DNA of 64,000 nt. It comes from Strongylocentrotus droebachiensis (Eukaryota; Echinodermata; Echinoidea; Camarodonta; Strongylocentrotidae). Shown piece by piece: positions 36,019-47,066 of the stretch. Numbering within the stretch: position 1 is the stretch's first letter; each line of letters starts with the position of its first letter. Location: positions 105,001-169,000 of the forward strand of contig JAVYIG010000640.1 of NCBI GenBank assembly GCA_035222895.1. Direction: 5' to 3'. The notes beneath the pieces were generated by a model. That model did not search any database. It was not told where the DNA came from and saw nothing but the letters and a program-made list of their open reading frames with translations. The position numbers were made by a program, and so were the translations under genes.

Positions 36019-37297
36019 AGAGATGGTTTATTGATTTCAAACTTGACTGAATTTGGTATCATTGCAATCGAAAATTACACTGAGTAAAATCATTACATTT
36101 GTGTAATGAGCGAAATTTATAAAAGTTGATTGAACTTGACGAAAAATCAACCCACCCAACGTCCCCAAAACATCGTAAGTCAGCTGATTTTTGAAGTGAT
36201 GACACAATATGAACAGCGGGCCGCTCAGCTGAAATGATTGACGACGGTGCGAGATGCAGTTTGCGTGCTATTCACACGTATTGCATTGACTCTCGAGTAC
36301 CGTACCCATTTATACCTAACGCTTTTTACCTTCTTCAAAATCCCCTGGAAATATGGATATGGACGAAAACATACTTGAGTATACTCCAGAAGGCTCCTCC
36401 ATGGCATAGTTTTGGTTCTTAATCTGACGTTAGTCTAGATAAATGGTATATATACTTCCAAAAAGCGAGTGAATATATCGTCGATGTAGCGTTCAAGTTT
36501 CCCGTAGCTGGTAGCTGTGCGTGCGTACTCTGTGCATGTACTATGTGTGCAATACACTGACCTATGCGTGCATCACATCTAGCGCAGCTTGCTAGCCAGC
36601 CTAGCTAGCCCGTATATAGCCCGGCGCTCGAGCTAGCCGTGAATCGCGAACCGGACTGATCTGTTTCTCTCGGTTTATCAGGTCCTATACGACTTAATTT
36701 ATCAAACATGTAAATTAATCAGCCTAATCACACATTTTTGTAATGAATATCTGGACAATTCTATGTAAATTTGTCGCCTATTTTACTCCAAAAGAGTCGT
36801 TAGGTCAGCATGCAAAATGTCCTTTGCCTTCCCAGATCAGACACATACACGCTGAAGTGCCCTCAGAATGTGTGATTAGTTTTCCGATTTTTATGCTCAA
36901 ATGTGACGGAAAAAAATATCAAAATCAAACAAACATTTGTAGAAAGTATCATTTATTCAGTGTATCTCGTTCAAAATGCCAAAAAAGAGGAAATATCACC
37001 ACTGGCGGTAAATATACAAACAACGTTAACCCATATCTGAAAATTGCAATGGGTATCCAACATTGTCCCGAATGTGTGATGTAGGTTGTTCATATTGTGA
37101 CGTCATCGTTTCGCATGTTAAATAACGCCGTCAATTCACTTAGTGAGTGGGCAGGAATTAAAGGGTAACAAGATTGCATTTAATTCATTCCTCACAACAG
37201 TGAGGGCTTCAAAAGTACTTTGCTCATTTTGTTAATGTTCTCAGCAATCTGTAGAGGTGTAATTTGCCCATTTTCCACATTTCAATGAACCATCTCT
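36019..37297. mobile_element. TTAA-type inverted-repeat element, 1.28 kb, unit 2 only
   Basis: The ends AGAGATGGTTTATTGA and, reversed, AGAGATGGTTCATTGA are flanked by TTAA on both sides. Units 1 (23450) and 3 (49408) read continuously across the site (GTAAAGTACATG / GTAAGGTACATG), so the insertion postdates the unit duplications. The interior has no transposase; the longest frame (36743-37084) resembles nothing known. Confidence 0.8.
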
Positions 37298-37802
37298 TTA
37301 AGTACATGTTTACATGTTTGTACATTTATATCATAAACTCTATACACATTTACTCATAAAACTGCACTTTTATGTTGTAGTCGGATACCTTTTGCGTTTC
37401 ATATTTTCATGAACCACTAACTACTATTCTACGATGAAGTTTAAACAAAGTCTCTTTGCTAATCATAATCTCATTGAAATGTGAAAAGTGCTCCGTCTTT
37501 TGAGCCACAAAAATTAATATCTCTGTAATAATAATTTAAGTGCTGTTCATATGAAAATAAGTGCATGGAACGACCAAAAAAGAAAGTTTTTACTGACAAA
37601 CTCGATCATTTCCAAAGCTCCGATAGACTTGTACAAACAATGACAAGAGAAAACCTGATTATATATATATTTGTGTGTGTGTGGGGGGGGGGGGGGGGGA
37701 TGAGGGAGGATATTTCGCTTGCCCCCCCTCCCATCAAGGTGTTTAGATGCAATCATTGGTGCAATCAGGTAGTATGCAAATTGAAAGAAACAAATCCAAT
37801 TT

Positions 37803-38188
37803 TTATACCCCCACTTTTTTCTCGCAAATGTATTTATATTCTCTGGAGCAATCCTCATCGTGCCACCCAAATGGATTACGCACATCAAGTATGAAACAGT
37901 TTACGTTATCATCGAACGAATCGGAGACAAGATTGTTATATGTAAGATTTGATCCGTCTAGCCACCTTGCCTCACTGGGACTTGAGCCGGTCAGCCCGAT
38001 CCAGCGACCCTCGCTGGCGATCCCTACGATGTGGTTCTGTTCCTCTTGCGAATTGATGAAGACCAGATGGGATCCATATTGGGAACAGGCTGAAACCGCG
38101 GAAGCATGATTCATCGCGCAAGTGCTGAAAAGGTAGGACGACCCGCCGTATTCATGTTCCACCGAAGGAGATGGGCACGTTAAAAAAA
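37803..38188 (-). CDS. C-type lectin domain exon, gene 2, with shifted acceptor
   Basis: The domain keeps all framework Cys, WIGL and GWHDEDC. It differs from genes 1 and 3 mostly in exposed segments (INSQEEQNHIVGIASEGRW, FILDVRNPF). At the position of the AG used by genes 1 and 3 the sequence is AA. An alternative TTGCTTTCAG acceptor 9 nt upstream keeps the frame and adds three residues. Confidence 0.85.
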
Positions 38189-41100
38189 CTGAAAGCAATA
38201 TGTAAATGTTTCAATTTAAATAAGTAGAAAAATGTATTATTTGGGTAAAAACTTAAATATTAAAAAAAGAATAAATAATGATGATAATGATGATGACAAC
38301 AAAAACGATGGTGATGAGGATGAGGTTTGTTTATTTTGTTCATTTTACCTGACGAGTAAGAAAACATGTGCATGCTAGTAATTAAGCAACAAGGGGACCG
38401 ACGGCTTTAAGTCCTCTCTGGGGGACTTGGTAATGAGGATTAATGCCTTACCAAAGGGCACTACCGCATGGACTTGGTTTCGAATCCGGACCTCCCGGCT
38501 ACTAGCCTTTTGACAAGGATTTTTTGGATTCTGGCTTTTACTGCTCTGTATGAATTAGTCATAACGTTGGATTTGTTGACCAATCAGAACGGCCATCTCC
38601 AAGTTGGCTTGGTTGTGATTCGTTCGTTATCAAAACATGTAAGCAAAGGTAAAAGACGTAAATAAGTTTTGATGATGAGATGAACACATCAATGATGAAT
38701 ACAAAATATTACATTCAAATCTATTTTACAGGCAAAATTACAATAATATAGGAAGCATTTGATGACTTGAGCTAACAATAAATGATTGGACTTTCCCTGG
38801 ATATAAATTGAACCAGTCCGAATTGTTTTCGTTCTATGTAGAGGTCAGTGCATGGTTTTAGTCCTTATGTCATTCGTACTACGTAGAGTTTACTGTGTGC
38901 ATGATGGATAATATATGCTGACGTCATGCGATGATACATTCGCTGATTGGACGCTACCATTTCGGTAGAAATATCGAACTCCAGTCGGAAACAAAGGTTA
39001 ACACAAGAAATCCAAACCAGATTACTAAAGGCCTCCTGTCTGACGCCACTCGCTCTGGCGTTCACTCGGGTTTTCGCGATTAGTCTCTATTTAGTCGCTC
39101 GGCGTCAGATATCATTATCAGACACGAGGCCTTGTCTAAAGGCTAACCCGGCTACGAGACTGTATATGATCTGTTTTTATTGGTTTTCGGACAAAATTTT
39201 GAAGAAACGCGGTGGAGACGACTAGACTTATTGGTGGACGTCGGAGGGCCTATTATGCTGAGTTGAGAAGCTTGTCACAACGTACCGTGTCCGAGCTGGT
39301 CCTTGGGCGTCCTATATAGCCGATTGGCCTTTTGCTCGCCAGCCACTGAATTCTTCAATATTAAATAGAACTTTCAAAATTCAATTTATCCAAATCTATA
39401 TATTAAAAAAAGTAAATCTAATTATAAAGGAATACAAATCCTAAGAGAAGAGGCGTAAATATTCACTTATGAATGACAAACGCCTATAAACTAAAACAAT
39501 AACAACAATAACTAGGCGTTGTGGCGTGCGCCTGTAATCCAGCTAACAGTGGAAGTTACAAACTGATTCAGCCGAGGACGCAGGTTCGAAACTGAGTCAC
39601 GTCTTTCGGATGGTGATGTTTAAAGTTGATACTCTAAGACAATCCCAAATACTGAGATAATTACATAAATAGAAAGCTTTTAACCCCCATAATAACACCA
39701 AATGGTGTCCACCCGACAAAACAAGTTTAGAATAATGAATTTATTCGAGTAAACTCTACCAAAATATCTAAGTCTGAAACCCGGAAGTGCACGTAGAGTC
39801 GGGCCTCTATCCGTGACGTCACGAACGGGAGTCATGGGCTCAGTGAGAGTGAATGGCAGTGATATCCCTACGTAAATGCTATCTTGTCAGAGCTTAGATT
39901 TGTTGTTGTTAAGGATCTTGTCAGAGCTTAGATTTGTTGTTGTTAAGGAGTATATTTGATGGATTTTCTGTTTTCATTTGAATGAAGAATAACGAAGCAA
40001 CATTTTCCAGTCGCTGATTTATTTTTATATCCTCATATTCACCTATTTGGTAGAGATTTAAGACGAGTTTACTGCTTAGGAATTAAAGTTAAATCGTGCA
40101 CTTATGAATAGGCGGATGCATTATATTGTCATCAGATGTACATGAGCAGTTTTGTAAAACGAATAGGTCTAGAACTATGATAGTACTTATCATAGATGTG
40201 TGTGACTGCCTCAAAAAAGGATACAGTACCAGTTAAACATTTTATGTTGTAAAATATCAAACTTGAACGAGATCATGCAAGCGCGCTTCCTCTATAATGG
40301 CGAGTGATGCGGCTCTTGCATGAACGTTCGTGGAGCGAGCAGAATCGGGAGGTAAGACCAAGCCGCTGCTCTAGGCGCTGCTTGCTTGTGATGGAACGTA
40401 CGTGCGCTATTTATATGTTTATCGGTAATTGCAAGAGAATGAAAGCGACGTTTCCAGCTAAGAAAAACAACTAACAAAGACTTGCTCCTGACTACCGGTG
40501 TCAGAATTGGTAGATGAAGGATGTTCAGGGCCAAGGAAGGCGAAAGACATGGGAAAAAGGAAGAAGAAACCATCGGGAGATCGCTGTAGTGTATGGTAAT
40601 GAACTGTGCATGGGTAGACAGCTACTGTTCACTCCGTGCCTGGGCCGATTTCAACACCAAAACAAAAATTACATGGTGAAAATATCGACTAATAGCACAT
40701 CGTTGGCATGTATATGTCATAATTTTTAAAAGGGGAATTGATATTAATACTATGAAGTACTAGGGGAAGGTAAAGAATTGTACATAGAATTGTGATTTAT
40801 TAGACTTTTCAGCCTTTGAAACAAAAATATGCAGAAAATCGTATCACTCTGCACATGTTTGCTATGGAACATCCGGGTACGTGAATATACTCTCTCCCGG
40901 ACGTGAGGTCATAAATAGTAGACCAGCGTCGTGACTGATTTTCTATGCAAAGAGAGGCGGATATTTTAGACATTTCAATTGAGGATTTCGAGTAGACAGA
41001 ATTTTTGTGTGATATACTAAGTAATTGAAAAACTTAAAAATAACATATACTTGCCGTAGGTAACAAATTAAGGGACATTTATTTGCTTAGAGTATCAACT

Positions 41101-41755
41101 TTAAAGGTCGGTCCCCAGACGTAAATAATCATATCTGATTGATACACGTCAGAAAAACCCAATACACACACACCACACTACTGCTCTACCACTGAGCTAT
41201 CGCATCTCCTCATATGAAAGAGAGAGAGAGAGAGAGGGAGAAGGGGGAGAGGGGTAGCGGCTAATAATGATCAAATGCATGATGTCACTTCGTTATTTCT
41301 CTTACGTATTATACTGGAGGTGGTGGTTTCTTGCGATGTCGTTGTGTCTGACATCGTGGTCGAAGAACTCGTCGTGCGCTTGGTCGTCGCGTTCGTAGTC
41401 GATGATTCTCTTGACTCTGAAACGTTTTTAAAAACATAACCATAGTAAGGGTTTAGAGTTATTACAAAATAAAAGTACACGTACAAAGCAATGAGATTAG
41501 GAATGACGCCTAAACAGGATTAAAAGGCGAAAACGAAAAAACTTACCTTCAGCAAATTTGTAGATTTAGTGGTGTTTTGTCAAAGTTGAAGGATATTTTG
41601 TTGTTAAATATTTCCTCTAAATGGTGTTTGTTTTTGTTAAACTCGTGGGCACAAGAATTAGACGGTAACTTACCCCCTTGCTAAATTTGATTTTAGTGAC
41701 GCCCGTGAAAGGAAAGGACACAGAAAATAGAGAGTCAGATAAAGACTGGGAGAGG

Positions 41756-41803
<48 letters not shown>

Positions 41804-41804
41804 C

Positions 41805-41846
<42 letters not shown>

Positions 41847-43957
41847 GGGGGGGAGTATTGGCTAGAGCAATTATGATAATAATCAAATTCATGACGCCAT
41901 TTAAATGTTTCTTTTGCTTACCTATGATGGTGGTTTCTTGCAATGTCATTGTGTGTGGTTGTTCCGACACCCTGGTCGTAGGGCTCGTCGCGGGCAAGGT
42001 CGTCGCTTCCGTTGTCACCGATTCTGACAAGAATTAAAAACCTTTTTTAAATGAGTGGAGGGGGGGGGGGGGAGGGGAGCCGGAACCAAAGAGACAAAGA
42101 GCGTTGGAGGAGGGAAATAAAATATAATACAAATAGACGAGCAATGCCCCCCCTTTATAAAGTGTTTTAGCTATGCTTTTGAACGAAGGACAAAAAAAAA
42201 GAGAGTCAGAGAGAGAGAGAGAGAGAGAGATGGGGGGTAGTAGTAGTAGTAGTAGTAGTAGTAGTACTAGTAGTGTTGTTGTTGCTGTAGTAGTATCAGT
42301 AATAGAAGTAGTAAAAGTAGTAGTAGTAATTATAGCAGTAGCAGTAGTTGTTGTTGCTGTAGTATTATCAGTAGTAGAAGTAGTAGTAGTTGTAGTTGTC
42401 GTAGCTTTTGTAGTAGTAGTAGTAGTGGCAGTAGTAGTGGTTGTATTTTTCGTAGTTGTAGTTACAGTTGTAGTAGTAGTTGTAGTAGTAGTAGACATCT
42501 ATTAGTAGTCGTAGTAGTAAAAGTAGTTATAATGATAGTGGGAGTGTATATCTATAATATCATTTTAAAATGTATGATGATACTTACCCGGGATTCTGCA
42601 TATTATATGTTGGCCAGGAATTTTTCCAGCGATGACTGCAGGGGGAGAGAAGAGTTTTGGGACAGTCTGCAACATGGTGCCATTGGGTAGTTGCACCATC
42701 TTACACTGATAGGACGCCGGCAAGGTGCTTTGCAGGCTGATGAACTCGTCTAGACAAGATGTTTTTGTCAGCTTGGACGAATCCGATAAAACAGGCAAGG
42801 CTGTGTGGAATAAAACAAAAAGAAAATCGAAAGTGAGCTCTTCCTCCTACTCCTCCCTCATTCCCTTCTTCCTCTCCCCTACCACTAAGGAATTAAATTT
42901 CCCAGAAAGGTATAGACCAGTTTTGGAAACGCCCCCCTCTCAAAAATGAAATGGAAGCTCTTATTACCAATCATGTGAAAGAATATGTTTTGACTAATGA
43001 TGATACAAATTTTGCCGGGAAACCGCCTTCTAATTGATATATTTGGTAAATTAATATATCTATCCGGACTAGATAGATATCGTAGAGTCCCATATACATC
43101 TTTCTGTGTGCAGTGCTTGTAACTTTACCAAGACTGGGCCAGATTTCTTATTACGTTTATGATTCGAGATTCCAGAACCTTGCAGTACACACTAATACTT
43201 ATATGCTAGATGATCAACCTTTTCTGATCGATTCCACAATCTTTATGTTTCTTTCACATTTCGATCGCATGACTAGAACTGGTCTATACCTTTAAAATAA
43301 TTTGAAACCTTCATTAGGTAGAATTTCCCAAACTGAGAACTTTTTATTTGAGATGCCACGTAGGTTTATACATTTCGCTCCTATTTCGCTTCATTATGGT
43401 AATTTTGAAAGTCAACTTTTTTCAGCAGCGCTCGTAAAATCATGAAAATATGACGCAAATATGAAGTCAAAATTATTCTTACCAAAGGCCAAGCAGGATA
43501 TGGTACCACACAGCAACTTCCACAATACACCGATCATTTGGTCTTTAGCCTGTATTTAGAAAACCATATTAACATTTTGGTATGTATGCAAGCTTGACGA
43601 AATGCGTACATAACCCATGAATTTGAATGAGGCACATGTTAATTTGATTGAATCAAACGCGAATTTAAATGCACAGATAATGAATTTGTTCTCTCGAATA
43701 GCAAAACTGGGACAAATCAATTTCAATTAAATGGATTGAAAAAGTTGTGAAATTGGCCGGGAAAATACCCATCTGTATAGGCCTAAGTCATTTAGGATAT
43801 ATTTAATTTCATTTTTGTTTCTATTATATTGTATTATGTCGAAATGTATAATGTACATGCTTTTTGAAACGGACTATACTGGTGAAATGGCAATGAAATC
43901 AAATCAGACTCATGGTGGCCATTTCTGATTGGAACAAAAACATGAAATACTTACCAT
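37803..43957 (-). CDS. Lectin gene 2: secreted mucin-like protein with C-type lectin domain (shortest copy)
   Basis: Minus-strand exons: ATG at 43955-43957 (end of exon 1), 43483-43549 (signal peptide, QMIGVLWKLLCGTISCLA), 42588-42800, 41922-42023 and 41306-41416 (two Thr/Ser cassettes) and 37803-38188 (lectin domain). These total 882 nt, or 293 residues, with no frame break. Cassette f4 and part of the repeat-rich intron are missing; the deletion runs from the GA/G tract directly into the TAG tract near 42236. The acceptor of the lectin exon has shifted (see findings). The protein has a markedly diverged lectin head, so this is the paralogue most likely to differ in ligand. Confidence 0.82.
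38420..38505 (-). mobile_element. SINE body fragment (split copy, unit 2)
   Basis: Matches the B-box and body half of the SINE at 24470-24630. The A-box half is at 41179-41210, separated by the 2.67-kb composite insertion. Confidence 0.7.
39514..41165 (+). mobile_element. SINE with 7SL-RNA-like head, interrupted by a TTAA element
   Basis: The head contains GTGGCGTGCGCCTGTAATCC followed by AGCTA, close to the conserved Alu-domain 5' region of 7SL RNA. A GGTTCGAAAC B-box-like motif follows about 50 bp later. The body TTTCGGATGGTGATGTTTAA, then GGTCGGTCCCC, resembles the core of the tRNA-headed SINE at 58692. The tail ends in CA repeats. The body is split at 39624-41100. Confidence 0.6.
39624..41100. 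mobile_element. TTAA-type element with AGTTGATACTCTAAG ends, 1477 bp, unit 2 only
   Basis: Perfect inverted ends (AGTTGATACTCTAAG) flanked by TTAA at 39620-39623 and 41101-41104. Unit 3 holds the empty site (GACGTTTAAAGGTCGG). The TTTAAA context also allows TA or TTTAAA as the duplication. Inside is a direct tandem duplication of about 35 bp (CTTGTCAGAGCTTAGATTTG) near 39890-39950. No transposase frame. Confidence 0.82.
41179..41210 (-). mobile_element. SINE head fragment (split copy, unit 2)
   Basis: Carries the A box (TAGCTCAGTGG on the minus strand) of the SINE whose body lies at 38420-38505. Confidence 0.65.
41306..41416 (-). CDS. Mucin-like cassette exon f1, gene 2
   Basis: A 111-nt phase 1-1 exon (TTNATTKRTTSSSTTMSDTT) with a GTAAGA donor. 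Confidence 0.78.
41922..42023 (-). CDS. Mucin-like cassette exon f2, gene 2
   Basis: A 102-nt phase 1-1 exon (SVTTEATTLPATSPTTRVSE) with a GTAAGC donor. Single copy, unlike gene 1. Confidence 0.8.
42236..42535. repeat. (TAG)n tract, lectin gene 2 intron (contracted)
   Basis: Only 0.3 kb, against more than 1 kb in unit 1 and 2.5 kb in unit 3. It abuts a GA/G run, marking the deletion that removed cassette f4. Confidence 0.65.
42588..42800 (-). CDS. Novel Cys-containing N-terminal exon, gene 2
   Basis: A 213-nt phase 1-1 exon, differing at a few positions from genes 1 and 3 (KMVQLPNG). Strong donor GTAAGT. Confidence 0.8.
42908..43291. mobile_element. TTAA-type MITE, family C, in lectin gene 2
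   Basis: Orthologue of 29718-30104, with ends AGGTATAGACCAG and CTGGTCTATACC. It lies between the N-terminal exon and the signal peptide exon. Confidence 0.72.
43483..43549 (-). CDS. Signal peptide exon, gene 2
   Basis: A 67-nt exon, phase 0 in and phase 1 out. It joins the ATG at 43955-43957 to give MAKDQMIGVLWKLLCG. Confidence 0.8.
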
Positions 43958-44392
43958 TTTACAGATCAATCACCAAGGGCTTCCAAAAATGATCAAAGAG
44001 CACGATGATAATTTGACGTCTTTCTCGGATAAAAAAAGAACAAAGTTGGAAACGAAGAATATTGTTTGATTACAGAAAAGCGGGAATTATTAAGCGTAAG
44101 ATTAAAACTGTAAGCTATATAGCGATCGATCAACAGAGATCAATTGAGATCGCAGGAGACACACTATGACTTGATATCTACTTCCAACTAATTGTAAATG
44201 GTAAATGGTACGCTTTTCATTCTCTGCAGCCGGTAAGCTCGTTTGAGAGCGGGATCGATATACTGCCAACTCGTAGATCAAAATTATGATTACGATTGGT
44301 AGATTGAAATTATGGGATAGATTATGCAAAGGGTGTACGTAATTATGATGATTGTTTGGTTTTAGTTTTTGTTTAAAAGGGCACCCGATACC

Positions 44393-44531
44393 AGGGAGTG
44401 GAGATTGTGCACACAATGTGTGCGGGCAAGCACTGCATCCAATGACCGGGGTAATAGTATATCTGTAAAGCGCTTAGAGACGTTCGAGATGTATTAAGCG
44501 CTATTTACAAGCTAAATATTATCATTATTAT
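44393..44531 (+). mobile_element. 5'-truncated SINE tail inserted upstream of lectin gene 2
   Basis: A 139-bp insertion relative to units 1 (31950) and 3 (63710), which read ACCCGATACCTTAGCAACAT continuously. It contains TGTAAAGCGCTTAGAGACG and ends in an ATT-rich tail, typical of a SINE 3' end. Confidence 0.7.
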
Positions 44532-44836
44532 AAGCAACATGTTGTGTAGTGAACAGAAATTTTGAGATAGCTATTAACGCCGATGATTGTTGTTTCTGTG
44601 TTTGTTTGTTTTTGCTATTGTTTGAAAAAAAAGTATGAACTTTTGTTGAGGATTGAGACGTACATAGTTTTGTTTGTGAAAATGGATAGGAAACTATGAG
44701 ACAGCTTCATTAGAGTACCTGTCAGCGCCAATTATATGTATAAAGATTTAGAGGTGGAATCGTTTTTTTGTGTGGAGGAAACCACACGTTAACTTAGGAA
44801 CATGTTGAGTGGATCGACTTTATGGGGTAGCATTAA

Positions 44837-45024
44837 AGCCCCACTGCACTACTTATAGCTACTTGCGCCCTCTATATAGCAAACAATGCCTAATCGGTGA
44901 CTGTTAGTCCCCAATGGTCCTCTTTTTCTTATGTTAATTGAGAGCTGATTTGGTGAGATAACCATCTGTCAGTGACCATGCATGGAGGTCTAATCACTCC
45001 TGGCTAAACTAGTGCAGATAGGCA
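44837..45024. mobile_element. TTAA-type MITE, family B, upstream of lectin gene 2
   Basis: A 188-bp element with TTAA on both sides. The ends are AGCCCCACTGCACTA and, reversed, TGCCTATCTGCACTA. It is a reverse-orientation relative of 10175-10353. Confidence 0.68.
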
Positions 45025-46123
45025 TTAAGGGATATGTATTTATAGCATCGATTATTAGTGTTGTTAAAAGCGCCATAGAAACAAGCTGATTAAATTGATA
45101 GGTATGACAGAAGAAAAACAAACCGACCGTTATGCACTGTCAGACAAGCAAATATCGACCTTAATTACATTCTGAATATTTCATGAAAACATGCATAATT
45201 GAATTCTAATAATGAGTCACGCTTTGTTGCTCCTGCTTTGGTAGGATAATTTTGGCATGGTTTTGTTCCCGAACGTTGGTATTTTCACTGGTTCATAAAA
45301 TAAAATAAAAATCCAATATCAGTAAGCTCATGTATCCGAAAATGTTATAACGGTTAAATTTGGACATTTATTATATTACTCTGAAGGTTTATTTTTCAAA
45401 ATTTTAAATATTTTATCTTTGAGTGCATGCGCGCGCTCACCAAAGGCATTCACAATTTCCCCACGAACTCAACTACGGTGCAACTACCCCGAAACAAATG
45501 GGGGGGGGGGGGGGGGGGGGGTCTGTATTGGTGCATACTTATATTGTACATAATAGCTAGTGTCAGATCGGGCGCGTAAGACGTATTAATTAAGCTAGCT
45601 AATAGCTGCAGGTAAGATGAAATAAGATAAAGACACACGATACCTTAGCAACATGTTGTGTAGTGAACAGAAATGATGGGATAGCTTTTAACGCCGATGA
45701 TTGTTGTTTCTTTGTTTTTGCTATTGTTTGAGAAAACGCACGTTATCTCAGAAACATTATATACCTTTGAATCGAATTAGGGGATATCTCCTCGAGATAG
45801 TTATTAACCCCGATAATATTTTTGTAAAAAAATGTTTTGCTTTTGTTTAAGAAAACGCACTTTATCTCAGAAACATCAAATTTTTGATCGAATTTAATTT
45901 AGGGGATAGTTCTATTAGATAGGTATTCGCGCCGATGAACTTGTTTTGAGCATTGGGACGTACATAATTTTGTTTGTGAAAATACACGACACGCTAATAA
46001 TTTGATCGGTATGATACCAGCAAAAAGAAACCCGACCGTTACGCACAATCAGACAATTTGATATCGAGCTCAATCCATTACCCGCCCTGTTTAATCACGT
46101 ACTAATAACGCGTCACACGTTAA

Positions 46124-46490
46124 AGGTAAAGACCAGTATTGGCAACGCCCCAATTTCAAAAAATGAAATGGAAGCTCTCATTACCAATCATGTGAAAGTA
46201 TATGTTTTGACTAATACATGATGATAACAAATTTGTCGGGAAACCGCCTACTAATTCATATATTTGGTAAATTTATCTCTCTCATGGTCTGGTGAGAGAG
46301 ATAGGGTAGTCCCATATACATCTTTCTGTGTATAGTGCTTGTAACTTTACGAAGAATGGGCCAAATTTCTTATCATTTTGATGATTCCAGAACCTTGCAG
46401 ATGCTAGATGCTAGATGATCAACCTTTTCTGATCGATTCCACAACGTTTCTTTCACAATGCAATCGCATGACCATTACTGGTCTTTACCT
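46124..46490. mobile_element. TTAA-type MITE, family C, with perfect empty site in unit 1
   Basis: A 367-bp element with ends AGGTAAAGACCAGTA and, reversed, AGGTAAAGACCAGTA. Flanks are CACACGTTAA on the left and TTAATGCTCTCG on the right. Unit 1 at about 32438-32452 reads CACACGTTAATGCTCTCG, the undisturbed target with a single TTAA. Confidence 0.9.
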
Positions 46491-46917
46491 TTAATGCTCT
46501 CGCCTTGATAGAAATATATAGATGGCATCGTTTTCTCCCGAAGGTTGGTACTTCCAAAGGTTCGTTAATTCGAATTTAAACAATGAAAAAGGGATCACCA
46601 CTCTGAACGAGGTTTGCAATTGTGAACATTACAAATTCTCTCTTCTTTTCGGAAGAAAGAACCCTATTTCATCATTCGACATCTCATAAACATTTGCGAT
46701 GACGAGCATACGGAGAAACGAACTAAACCGGCGACTTTATGAATTGATGAGTAATTTCAAACTTCATTTTGGTCATCATTATTGAAACCTTCTTCAAAAT
46801 AAACTTAATTTAATACCGCGTTCACAAAAAGACCAATTGAAATGAAATTAGAATGTTGAATTTTGAGACATTTAGAGTTTTATGAGATTTAGAATATCTA
46901 TCAGCGCCAGTGAATCT

Positions 46918-47012
46918 GAGAATGTATTCTATTATCTAGATCTATTAGGAATAAATCATTGTCAAAATCATTCCTATACTACTAATTCCTCTACTACTTT
47001 TACTGCTGCTGT

Positions 47013-47066
<54 letters not shown>

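Larger units (their letters stand above)
38506..41178. mobile_element. Composite insertion inside a SINE, unit 2
   Basis: Relative to unit 1 this is an insertion of 2.67 kb. After removing the nested 1477-bp TTAA element and one TTAA it is about 1.19 kb, the same as the insertion at 50626-51807 in unit 3. The first kilobase (containing TTGACCAATCAGAACGGCC and many CpG) is unidentified; its last part is a SINE with a 7SL-like head. The boundaries are approximate. Confidence 0.65.

Noticed and set aside
36743-37084. 113-residue frame inside the unit 2 TTAA element
   Set aside because: No recognisable domain, no transposase motif and no second copy to test conservation.
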